Shown here: one piece after another, positions 53,619 to 61,725 of the stretch
Numbering within the stretch: the stretch's first letter is position 1
Layout of the letters: every line of letters begins with the position of its first letter
From: Butyrivibrio sp. AE3004
GTDB lineage: Bacteria > Bacillota > Clostridia > Lachnospirales > Lachnospiraceae
Direction of reading: 5' to 3'
Assembly: GCF_000703165.1 (NCBI RefSeq)
Contig: NZ_JNLQ01000001.1
Span: forward strand, 248,001 to 312,000
DNA: 64,000 nt
The notes under the pieces: generated by a model
The model's input: only the letters and a program-made list of their open reading frames with translations
What the model was told of the DNA's origin: nothing
Databases searched by the model: none
Program-made: the position numbers and the translations under genes

Positions 53619-53689
53619 GTAAAATGGCTATCGCTGGATTGTTTTTATTACCAAGGGTCTTAACCTTCATACTGAAACCTCACACAATC

Positions 53690-55051
53690 TTATACTGCTG
53701 TAGAAAAAGTGATGACCATCATCAAACAGAAGAACAGCATGAATGATATGGTCCCTTTATCCGAATGCTCTCCTGTGTGCATAGATGGTATGTTTTCTTC
53801 CAATACCAGGAATGCAATCGCACCTGCTGTAAGAGACATAACAAACATCTGAATTCCCGGGAACGCAGTAATCAGAATCATCATTACAATTCCTAGAAGC
53901 GGCTCAACGGCACCTGATACTACCCCCATAAGGAATGACTTACTCTTCTCCTCTCCGCCGGTCCTGATGGGATTCGAAACAAAAATCCCCTCCGGGATAT
54001 TCTGCACAGCAATGCCGATAGTAAGCGCAAAAGCTGCAGCCAAAGACATTCCCTCTGCTCCGTTTAGTGCCCCGGCGAACATGATTCCCACAGCCATTCC
54101 TTCCGGAACGTGGTGAATAACTTCTGAAAGCATTACTTTAAACGGATATTTCAGGCTGCTTGATGGGCCTTCTTCAGCTTTTGTGAAAACATGAGTGTGG
54201 GGCACAACCTTATCAAGCAAATACTGGAAGCCTATTCCAATGATAAATCCAACTGCAGCCGTTACTATTTTTCCCCTAAGGATTGATGGATATAGCAGTG
54301 TCCACATAGCGCAAGCCATCATTATACCGCCGGCCATGCCCATCATGATCAGTTTGAAATCTTCCTTTATCTCACTGTCTGTAATGAATACAAGGGCTGA
54401 CCCCAGAACGGTCCCTACAAATGGAATCAGTAATCCGAACACAACATCTCCCTTGCCCAAAAATTCCAACGCTCCAAGGTGCTCCAGTAATATTTTTAGC
54501 CCTATGAAAATAAGGACAAAACCTCCCGCCGCCTCTGCTCCTGATTTAAACCTTGTCCCAAAGGCATTACCTATCTTAACTCCAAATGAAGAAAAGACAA
54601 ATGTCGTAGCCATGATGATCAGACATCCAATTACAGTGTTTAGCAACGCCGAAGCTTTTACTAACGTAACCGGAACAGCCACAAATGTGATGCCGACAGC
54701 CAGCGCATCAATTGAAGTGGCAACCGCCAAAATGAACATTGATTTTACATCAAAACCTGCTCTGGTATCTTCTTCCTCAGAAGAAAAGGCCTCACGCAGC
54801 ATATTTACACCAATGATGGTAAGAAGTATAAACGCCAGCCATGGTGCTACTTTATTGATGATAAATTCAAGCCTTGATCCCAAAACATAACCAATGAATG
54901 GCATCAGCCCTTGGAAAAAGCCAAACCAAACACCGCACAGCATTACCTGTTTGAATCCGGCCTTTTTTGTCTCTATTCCTTTACATATAGAAACAGCAAA
55001 TGCATCCATGGAAAGACCTATGCCCAGAAGTAATAATTCAATTAAACCCAT
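53690..55051 (-). CDS. MntP-like manganese exporter fused to a ZIP-family transporter
   Basis: A 453-residue fusion. Residues 1-195 are a complete MntP (YebN) exporter with the two conserved acidic motifs SMDAFAVS (D16) and SIDALAVG (D115). Residues 198-453 are a complete ZIP-type transporter with EVIHHVPEGMAVG (H313, H314, E317) in helix 4 and NIPEGIF (351-357) in helix 5, and a His-containing loop (VVPHTHVF). Each half has its usual length and no break between them. GGAGAC precedes the ATG. The gene is under a yybP-ykoY riboswitch, which ties it to manganese. I infer Mn export or balance; the ZIP half's direction is unknown. Confidence 0.92.
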   Translation of the reverse strand: MGLIELLLLGIGLSMDAFAVSICKGIETKKAGFKQVMLCGVWFGFFQGLMPFIGYVLGSRLEFIINKVAPWLAFILLTIIGVNMLREAFSSEEEDTRAGFDVKSMFILAVATSIDALAVGITFVAVPVTLVKASALLNTVIGCLIIMATTFVFSSFGVKIGNAFGTRFKSGAEAAGGFVLIFIGLKILLEHLGALEFLGKGDVVFGLLIPFVGTVLGSALVFITDSEIKEDFKLIMMGMAGGIMMACAMWTLLYPSILRGKIVTAAVGFIIGIGFQYLLDKVVPHTHVFTKAEEGPSSSLKYPFKVMLSEVIHHVPEGMAVGIMFAGALNGAEGMSLAAAFALTIGIAVQNIPEGIFVSNPIRTGGEEKSKSFLMGVVSGAVEPLLGIVMMILITAFPGIQMFVMSLTAGAIAFLVLEENIPSMHTGEHSDKGTISFMLFFCLMMVITFSTAV

Positions 55052-55081
55052 AAAATTTGTCTCCTTAACCTGATTTAATAT

Positions 55082-55117
55082 ATAAAAACCCGGATATAGC
55101 CTTGACTATACCCGGGT
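55082..55117 (-). terminator. Riboswitch expression-platform terminator
   Basis: ACCCGGATATAG (55088-55099) pairs with CTATACCCGGGT (55106-55117), followed on the minus strand by TTTTTATAT. It lies 38 bases after the aptamer and 30 before the gene start. Confidence 0.85.
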
Positions 55118-55155
55118 ACATTCTCATATATAGACACACGTATAGCCACACTATA

Positions 55156-55239
55156 CATGAGTCTCGCAATTTAAAACAAGCCAGATCCGCCGACCAGTAT
55201 GTTGACTTGCTACGCTGTCGCGCTTGCTACTCCCTCATG
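55156..55239 (-). ncRNA. yybP-ykoY manganese riboswitch aptamer
   Basis: Read on the minus strand, P1 is formed by CATGAG (55239-55234) and CTCATG (55161-55156). Inside are the conserved GGGAGTAGC, the GTCAACATACTGG segment and GCGAGACTC, which are the fixed positions of this class. Mn2+ binding is known to favour the antiterminated state and so turn on mntP-type exporters. The gene below is a MntP-ZIP fusion, in agreement. Confidence 0.88.
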
Positions 55240-55253
55240 GGATTTATTGAAAA

Positions 55254-55283
55254 ATATTATCACAATAATAATATCTATGTCAA
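55254..55283 (-). promoter_or_regulatory. Promoter of riboswitch/MntP-ZIP gene
   Basis: Minus strand shows a perfect TTGACA (55283-55278), an 18-base spacer and TAATAT (55259-55254). The aptamer begins about 15 bases after it. Confidence 0.65.
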
Positions 55284-55342
55284 AAAAGATTTTTTGCAGA
55301 ATGAGTGAAAATTCTATCACACTCTTAATGAGTCTTAATGCT

Positions 55343-56173
55343 TCAGTAAAACCAACTCTTCACTGTCGCTATCTCCTGTACATAACCTTCATTATCATTA
55401 GGTGTCTCCAAGATAAATGGTAATCCTTCGAAAACAGGATGCACTGCAAATCTCTTCATTGCCTCCAATCCTATCATTCCTTGTCCGAGTTTTTCATGGC
55501 GATCTTTTCCGGAACCACGTTCATTTTTGCTGTCATTAAAATGAACCGCCTTAAGTCTGTCCAGACCAATAATCCTATCAAACTGATCAAGTACACCATC
55601 AAGATCACCAACAATATCGTATCCGGCATCCCAGATATGACATGTATCGAAACAGACTCCAAGTTTATCTTTTAACTCCACCAGATCAATTATCTGCCTG
55701 ATCTCTTCAAAACTTCTTCCAATTTCTGAACCTTTGCCCGCCATGGTTTCAAGCAAAACTGTTGTCCTCATCTCCGGCCAGAGTACTTCATTTAGTCCAT
55801 CCGCTATCTGTTTAATTCCTATATCTGCTCCCTGTCCTGTGTGGGATCCGGGATGGAAGTTGTAATATTGGTTCGGAAGAAATTCCATTTTCTTCAAATC
55901 ATTCTTCAACATATCCCGCCCACTAATTCTCGTATCAGCATTTGCTGAACAAAGATTCATAGTGTAACTGGCATGAGCTACAAGCTTCCCGAATTTATTT
56001 TCAGAAAGTATCCGATTCAGTGCTTGAGCATCCTCCGTGACAATATCCTTTGATTTTCCTCCCCGAGGATTTCTTGTAAACCATGAAAATGTATCTCCAC
56101 CAAACTCTACCATTTTACATCCCATAGCTTCATATCCATTTGTAACCGATAAATGACAGCCTATGTAAATCAT
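55343..56173 (-). CDS. nfo: Endonuclease IV (AP endonuclease)
   Basis: A 276-residue TIM-barrel AP endonuclease of the Nfo family, acting on abasic sites in base-excision repair. Metal and catalytic motifs are HASYTMNL, NFHPGSHTG, VLLETMAGKG, CFDTCHIWDAGYD, KAVHFNDSK, DRHEKLGQG and FILETP. Length is normal. It is transcribed alone on the minus strand and ends 60 bases before the riboswitch promoter of the next gene. Confidence 0.96.
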   Translation of the reverse strand: MIYIGCHLSVTNGYEAMGCKMVEFGGDTFSWFTRNPRGGKSKDIVTEDAQALNRILSENKFGKLVAHASYTMNLCSANADTRISGRDMLKNDLKKMEFLPNQYYNFHPGSHTGQGADIGIKQIADGLNEVLWPEMRTTVLLETMAGKGSEIGRSFEEIRQIIDLVELKDKLGVCFDTCHIWDAGYDIVGDLDGVLDQFDRIIGLDRLKAVHFNDSKNERGSGKDRHEKLGQGMIGLEAMKRFAVHPVFEGLPFILETPNDNEGYVQEIATVKSWFY

Positions 56174-56356
56174 TTTTTATTCTTTCGCTCCCTTATACTT
56201 AATAATTGCCCTTTGTCTCCATCAAATAATCTAAAACCTGCTCATTCACATCCATATAATATACTTTCTTTTAATGAATTCTATAATTGAATGGCTATAA
56301 TTGTTCTTTATTTATAGTACTACCACCATCATAGTTACAAAAAATTTTACACAGAT

Positions 56357-57270
56357 TTAGAAATTAAGATAATTGTACTTTTTGTTCTGCGTAAAGAGAA
56401 ATATCCATGAAAGTAAACACGATGCAACTTCCGCCACAGCTACAGCTCCCCAGATTCCATTTACTCCAAATATAATTGGTAAAATACCATGCTCACAAGG
56501 GATGATGCGATGTTTGCCATTAGCTCTGACATGCCGTTAAATGCAGCTTTTCCCACCACATCCATTTCAATCCTGGTAAAAGAGAATCTCAAAAGGCTGT
56601 CATTTTCCCCGGCAAAATAAATTAGCGGAATAATGCCTCCCACTATCTGACTAAAACCTGTTGCAAGAGCAGCTCCGGTTACTCCCCACTTTAAGAATCC
56701 GACAAAAACAGCATCAAGTGTCATATTGGTCAGTCCTGCAGCTACAGTTATCCTAAGCCCAAGTCGCGGCTTTTCGGCCGCAGTCATGAAACTTTGAAAC
56801 ACGAACTGAAGATCAGCTGACGCAGTAAAGAGAATAACAACCCTTCCATAAAGAACTGCCTCGTCTCTTATAAGAGCTGATGCTCCCAAAGCATCCACAA
56901 TCTGAGGCATGAAAACAAATCCTATGAATGTGGAGAGCATTCCCAGAAGCACTGCAAACTCGATCATCATGGAGAAATACTTATTGGCCAGATCATTTTT
57001 CTTTTCTCCGAGAGTTTTCGCAACAAGTGCTGTTCCACCGGAGCCAAACATAAGGCCCAGTGCTCCCAGGATCATAAGCGCCGGCATCACTATGTTTATC
57101 GCCGCAAAGGCGTTTTTACCAACAAAGTTGGATACAAACAGTCCATCAACCACTCCATATATCGACGTAAACACCACCATTGTCATTGATGGAAAGCAGT
57201 ATCTTAATAATCTTCTGTAATCAAAGTGGTCCGAAAGCTGGATCACATCTTTTTCTTTTCTCAAAAACAT
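56357..57270 (-). pseudogene. MATE-family efflux gene with internal deletion and frameshift
   Basis: The first about 265 residues (CFPSMTMVVFTSIYGVVDGL, ALMILGALGLMFGSGGTALV, GAALATGFSQIVGGIIPLIY) are the N-terminal half of a MATE transporter. After SLVSMVFYQ the frame meets a stop at 56461, but the adjacent frame continues PIIFGVNGIWGAVAVAEVAS CLLSW (written with a gap) and ends YNYLNF at 56357, the family's C-terminus. So a central piece of roughly 130 residues is deleted and the join is out of frame. ATG 57270 follows GAGG. Confidence 0.82.
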
Positions 57271-57278
57271 AACTGACC

Positions 57279-57393
57279 TCAAAATCTATTCATTTCATCT
57301 TCAAGCCTTTTGTTGTACTTTTCAAGGAGGCTCACAATGGTTTCCTGCTCTTTTTCCGTGAACGAAAAGAATGCCTTTTGATTATGAGATCCG
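57279..57393 (-). pseudogene. 3' remnant of MarR-family regulator gene
   Basis: The minus strand reads QKAFFSFTEKEQETIVSLLE then KYNKRLEDEMNRF and TGA 57281-57279, the C-terminal dimer helix of a MarR-type regulator (AF..FTEKEQE.L...L...N..L). Its stop lies 8 bases before the MATE start, the usual marR-matE operon layout. The HTH is gone. Confidence 0.7.
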
Positions 57394-57437
57394 AAGCATT
57401 CATCCTTTCAGGCTCTCCTTTATCCAACTATGATCTG

Positions 57438-57497
57438 TCAATCCACATAAACAATAAGTTTTCTCATTCTATTTCGTATGATTATATATTGTTTTTA
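57438..57497 (-). repeat. Diverged repeat copy B (partner at 32840)
   Basis: See 32840-32899. This copy sits directly upstream of the marR remnant. The rest of 57500-57628 holds no recognised gene; it should contain the promoter of the phosphoesterase gene. Confidence 0.45.
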
Positions 57498-57628
57498 CGG
57501 CTATCACTATAGTCTGTCTTTACTCATAGAGATTATTGTAACATATTGCAGTGACCAATATTATTGATTACAATAGGTTGTAAATAAGTACTTAATAAAC
57601 ATAATCTTTACAGCTAAAGGAAACGATT

Positions 57629-58600
57629 TTGGAAAAATTAGCTCACAATTCATATAAAAAGATATTAATGATTTCCATTGTTGCAATAGTAGTAATAGTT
57701 GCAATTAAAATGGGCATCAAAAACGACGAATTTCATATTACTCAATTTGAAAAAGCCGGATATAAGATAGAAAATGTTCATATCAAAGTTGAAGATATTG
57801 ACCGTCCCTATCATTTTATATGGGTATCAGATTTACATATTACAATACCAAATGACGAGGTAGCAGAATCCGATAAACCCACAGTACAAGCCAGAGAAAA
57901 TGCATTTGTAAATGAAAACGGTATTAAATCGCATGATGTTTGGGCGGATTCCTTACCAAAATTGTTAGATGAGGCCCATGCGGACGGTATTTTCTTTGGT
58001 GGGGATATGATTGACTTTTGTTCAGAAGCTACTGTTTCCTGTCTTAAAAATGGATTAAGCTCTATAAAAACTCCATATATGTATATTCGTGCAGACCATG
58101 ACGTTTATCCATTCTGGCTTACAGAGCAAGATTTAGGTCACGGTAAAAGCCTTCAAGATACTGTTTGTAAAAATGAAGATATAATGTATATGGAGTATGA
58201 AAAATTTATCATCCTTGGTTTTAATAACAGTACAAGCCAGTTACCGCCCCAGGCTTTAGAGAAACTGACAGAATTAAGCCAGAAGAATAAACCTATTATC
58301 CTCTTAACCCATGTTCCAATTCATTCACAAGTGGATTCTTCTTTAGAAGATGCATCCCGGGCTGCATGGAGTGATAGAGATTTAACATGGGGTAACGCTA
58401 CGACATATTATGTTCCTGATAATAATACACAAAAAATATTAGACCTTATCTATGCACCTGACAGTAAGGTATCGGAAGTATTAGGCGGACATCTGCATTT
58501 TTCATGGGATGGAAAAATAACAGAAAATGTTCATGAACACGTTTTTGGGCCGGCATTTCAAGGATATATAGGCGTAATTACGATTGATAATGGACGATAA
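57629..58600 (+). CDS. Membrane-anchored metallophosphoesterase
   Basis: A 323-residue protein with an N-terminal anchor (about 10-28) and a calcineurin-like phosphoesterase domain outside. Metal motifs are WVSDLHI (D68, H70), FGGDMIDF, RADHDVYP in place of GNHD, LLTHVPIH and GGHLHFSWDG. The second Asn of the GNHD motif is thus replaced by Asp-flanked RADHD, which may lower or change activity. TTG start at 57629 follows AAAGGAAA. Substrate unknown; it stands alone. Confidence 0.83.
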   Translation: MEKLAHNSYKKILMISIVAIVVIVAIKMGIKNDEFHITQFEKAGYKIENVHIKVEDIDRPYHFIWVSDLHITIPNDEVAESDKPTVQARENAFVNENGIKSHDVWADSLPKLLDEAHADGIFFGGDMIDFCSEATVSCLKNGLSSIKTPYMYIRADHDVYPFWLTEQDLGHGKSLQDTVCKNEDIMYMEYEKFIILGFNNSTSQLPPQALEKLTELSQKNKPIILLTHVPIHSQVDSSLEDASRAAWSDRDLTWGNATTYYVPDNNTQKILDLIYAPDSKVSEVLGGHLHFSWDGKITENVHEHVFGPAFQGYIGVITIDNGR

Positions 58601-58648
58601 TAAGATATGGCGTCAATTGTCTATCCATGCACTAATTCTTTTTCTACA

Positions 58649-60244
58649 TTATTTACGTTGCCTGATATAAAGCTCTATTATCTCAAATATGGCATCAATT
58701 AGCATGAATGTTCCAAAAGAAATCATGTACCATCCAAGTACGACCGATGGTGAAAACAGAAGATATCCGCCATATAAAAATGTCATGACCATCTCAAAAC
58801 AGTATCTGGACTTTTGCCACTTATTAGTACTGTTTTTAAGCCTTGCCAAACATTGATAGGAACTGATAAAAAAGAAAATGCCAAACAGTATACTGGAAAA
58901 CAGAAGCAGCGCCGCATCTTTCATTATCAGGATCACATAGGATACTATCAGCACTATACTCAGGTTGACTCTCACTCTTTCTTTGTTAAAATCCCATTTT
59001 ACCTTATAGAGATAATAAAGTGACCTCGAAACCTGATATGCAACTATCGCAAAAATTGCAATTGCAAAAGCGGTCTGTATCAAACTATTGGGAATGATAT
59101 AACACATACCGGCAATCAAGAGCGATACGCATATTCTTATGATACTTTTTGTTTCACCTTCCTCTGTAATCACTTTCCACAGAAATGTTTTTGAAAAGTC
59201 CTGAACAAGGCTTTCTTTTACTTTTTTTAACGGATGATGCCCACTTTCGTCATCAGTGGCGATTTTCATTATCAGGTCTTCAAATGCATTGGGACCTTTT
59301 TTTACAAAATCTGAAATAGTAATTGCCCCGTTTTGCGACATTGTATCAAAAATAGAGTTTACAAATGCCTGTCTGTCCTCAAGAGCATCCATCTTCTCGA
59401 TGAATGCACCAAATAATGAATTTATTTTGTCGCTGACCGCATCATGTCCATCAGCAAGATCAAGCCCTTCAGGCTTAATCTGCCAGCTAAGAAGGGCATG
59501 CTGCAGTATTTGAGGTGCTGAGCTTTTTACAATATAGTCCACTGTTATTTCCGGCTGAAAAATACCTCCTACTATACAATATTCAGGAGTGATTCTCACA
59601 CATATATCATCTATTTGCCGTATCAGATCTGCATTTAGGACATCTTCGCAAAATCCCGGTCCGTCATTCAGATATACCTTTTTTATGCAGTCCTTAGTGT
59701 CTATCAGATGAGCCGCCCCATATAGCGCCAGATTTGCCCCCTTCGAATGCCCCCCTACATAAAACTTCTGCCCTGTAGCCGCAATTTTCTCTAGATATTC
59801 AAGTGCTCTTTCCTGCGCAGGGACCTTGCAGTAGCTGATCATAAAATCTTCTTTCCAGCCAAGAATTGTATCATCTGTACCCCTAAAGGAAATATACTTC
59901 TCCCCGAAAGAAGTACTGAACGTCATCGCAGCAAATTGCGTATTGTCAGAATCATAACTACTATCTTCATAATCTGATATGACAACATCTGCAAATCTAT
60001 TTGACAATGCACAGGCTTCCAACAACAAGATATCACCATCCGAAAACGAAAGGGCTCTGAATTGCGCACTTTTTCCAAGTTTTTCCCATATTTCTCTGAT
60101 GGTAATCTGTCCTTCAGACATCAGCCACTTGGGTATTTCCAGATAACCCAACTCCGAAAAAACAAGATTATCCACTATATTAAAAGGTCTTTCTTCAAAG
60201 GAAATATCACCTTTCCATTGAACATAATCAATAATGTTTGCCAT
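58649..60244 (-). CDS. DUF2974/Mbeg1-like alpha/beta-hydrolase with C-terminal membrane helices
   Basis: A 531-residue protein. Residues 25-300 form an alpha/beta-hydrolase of the DUF2974 family with the nucleophile elbow GGHSKGANLALYG (S167), preceded by YISFRGTDDTILGWKEDF, as in lipase-3-like folds. Residues about 365-510 hold roughly five membrane helices. It may act on lipids or on a peptide at the membrane; no substrate is known. GAGGAATAA precedes the ATG, 13 bases after a small lipoprotein gene, so the two are co-transcribed. Confidence 0.83.
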   Translation of the reverse strand: MANIIDYVQWKGDISFEERPFNIVDNLVFSELGYLEIPKWLMSEGQITIREIWEKLGKSAQFRALSFSDGDILLLEACALSNRFADVVISDYEDSSYDSDNTQFAAMTFSTSFGEKYISFRGTDDTILGWKEDFMISYCKVPAQERALEYLEKIAATGQKFYVGGHSKGANLALYGAAHLIDTKDCIKKVYLNDGPGFCEDVLNADLIRQIDDICVRITPEYCIVGGIFQPEITVDYIVKSSAPQILQHALLSWQIKPEGLDLADGHDAVSDKINSLFGAFIEKMDALEDRQAFVNSIFDTMSQNGAITISDFVKKGPNAFEDLIMKIATDDESGHHPLKKVKESLVQDFSKTFLWKVITEEGETKSIIRICVSLLIAGMCYIIPNSLIQTAFAIAIFAIVAYQVSRSLYYLYKVKWDFNKERVRVNLSIVLIVSYVILIMKDAALLLFSSILFGIFFFISSYQCLARLKNSTNKWQKSRYCFEMVMTFLYGGYLLFSPSVVLGWYMISFGTFMLIDAIFEIIELYIRQRK

Positions 60245-60257
60245 AATCAGTTATTCC

Positions 60258-60440
60258 TCATCCTTTTATAGCTTCTGGAAAATTTTCAATTGGAGTCCAG
60301 GAAGCTTCCGACGCAGACTCGGATGCATCGCTATCCTTAGATTCTATCTCTGATTCACCATTATCAGTATTGCCACATCCTGAAAGCAGGTTACATGTGA
60401 TTGCAGACATCACTATCAAAGCTATTAGTTTTCTTTTCAC
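60258..60440 (-). CDS. Small lipoprotein (60 residues)
   Basis: A GTG start at 60440 follows AAGAGGTG. The signal peptide ends in the lipobox LLSGC (Cys about 22); the mature part is about 38 residues, acidic and Ser-rich (NGESEIESKDSDASESASEA). It may be a complete small lipoprotein or the leader of a truncated larger one. It precedes the DUF2974 gene in the same direction. Confidence 0.6.
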   Translation of the reverse strand: MKRKLIALIVMSAITCNLLSGCGNTDNGESEIESKDSDASESASEASWTPIENFPEAIKG

Positions 60441-60507
60441 CTGTCACCTCTTCAATACTTATTTTTCAATCTCTACTTAATTTGGAAAAATAACTCTCAT
60501 TAGCAAT

Positions 60508-60553
60508 CAAAAAGCCTTCTCTTAGACAAAACTCACATGTCCTAAGAAAAGGC
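60508..60553 (-). terminator. Terminator of sugar isomerase-like gene
   Basis: AGCCTT...CTTAG pairs with CTAAG...AAGGCT in an interrupted stem (60513-60553), followed on the minus strand by TTTTTGATTG. Confidence 0.7.
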
Positions 60554-60642
60554 TAATATGATTATTAATAGTTTTCAAGAAAAATTTTCGGATCCGACTT
60601 ATTATGAAAAGCTTCAGCTCTCTGCTTTTTGAAAAGTAACAA

Positions 60643-61653
60643 TCAGGATAATCTTTCAAACCACTTGGCACTGACTTTAAGACTCTTAACAGGATCCTTA
60701 TCAATCCAGTTTTTATGTGTCTCTAATACAATTGCTCTTACGTTTGTATTTACGCGCACATTATCCAAATAAGTATCCAAAGGCATATTCCCTGTTCCCA
60801 GTTCAGCAGCATCTTCCTTGAGTATTGGAGTCGTAAATGGTCCTGTTTTTTTGCATCCTCTGTCATTGATATGCCACATTACCATCCTGTTACCCAGCTT
60901 GTTTATTATGGCATTCACATCCGCGCCTGCGTCGGTCATCCAATATGTATCAAGCTCGAAATTTACATATTTCGGATCCGTGTTCTCCACAATGATATCA
61001 TAGGCAGTCTTATCTTCTGTAACCCTTTGAAGCTCAACATTATGATTGTGGTAAAGCAGCTTAACCCCGTATTCTGAAAGCATTTCACCGGCTTTGTTAA
61101 GCCTCTCTGCCAGCTTATTCACTTCCGTGGGATTACCGTAATCAAACCTGTACATTCCTGTTATAACCACAGTATCCGTCCCAAAACTAAGCGCTTGTTC
61201 AGCAACAGCTGCAGGATTTTCTTCAATACTGTTCAAATAACTGTGAACACTTATGACCTTAAGCCCACTTTCTGCTATCAGTTTCTGCCAGTCAAGCTTT
61301 CCACCGTTACCGGCCGGCATTCCGGCAACCTTAGTCATTATCTTTACCATTAACGGCGTCGGCTTAATCATGAATTCATTAAGCTCTATACCATCGTATC
61401 CAGCCTCTTTGATCTGTTTAAGTGTAGCAAGTGCTTCATCATAATTATTGCACCTGCTCCCTATCATTATCTGCTGAACACCTGTAAGGATTCGATTCTG
61501 CTCCTTTCCTGCCTGTAATTCCGACTCATAATCAATAGGGCTATTCTCTCTTGTATACACTCTTTCTTCACCACTTCCTGTAACAAAAAATGTTGCTAGA
61601 CAAAATATAATGATTACTGCTGCAATAATAGCAGCAATTATTTTCCGTTTCAT
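60643..61653 (-). CDS. Membrane-anchored sugar phosphate isomerase/epimerase-like protein
   Basis: A 336-residue protein with an N-terminal helix (5-25) that looks like an uncleaved signal anchor, then an AP_endonuc_2/xylose-isomerase-like TIM barrel. Motifs are GYDGIELNEF, VISVHSYL, LLYHNHNVEL, NFELDTYWMTDAGAD, MVMWHINDRG and AIVLETHKNW, which hold the usual Glu/Asp/His metal ligands (HNH, ELDTYW, WHIND). Cytoplasmic members isomerise sugars or inositols; an anchored one suggests action outside the membrane. It follows the GH1 gene by about 70 bases on the same strand. Confidence 0.82.
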   Translation of the reverse strand: MKRKIIAAIIAAVIIIFCLATFFVTGSGEERVYTRENSPIDYESELQAGKEQNRILTGVQQIMIGSRCNNYDEALATLKQIKEAGYDGIELNEFMIKPTPLMVKIMTKVAGMPAGNGGKLDWQKLIAESGLKVISVHSYLNSIEENPAAVAEQALSFGTDTVVITGMYRFDYGNPTEVNKLAERLNKAGEMLSEYGVKLLYHNHNVELQRVTEDKTAYDIIVENTDPKYVNFELDTYWMTDAGADVNAIINKLGNRMVMWHINDRGCKKTGPFTTPILKEDAAELGTGNMPLDTYLDNVRVNTNVRAIVLETHKNWIDKDPVKSLKVSAKWFERLS

Positions 61654-61725
61654 TTAAAATTTTAAATCCCTTCAAACATAATCCCGGTACTCTTCTGTAA
61701 TTTCTGATTATCAGGCCAACTACCT

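Noticed and set aside
54195..54890. Long plus-strand frame inside the MntP-ZIP gene
   Set aside because: Antisense shadow; the minus strand carries both transporter signatures without interruption.
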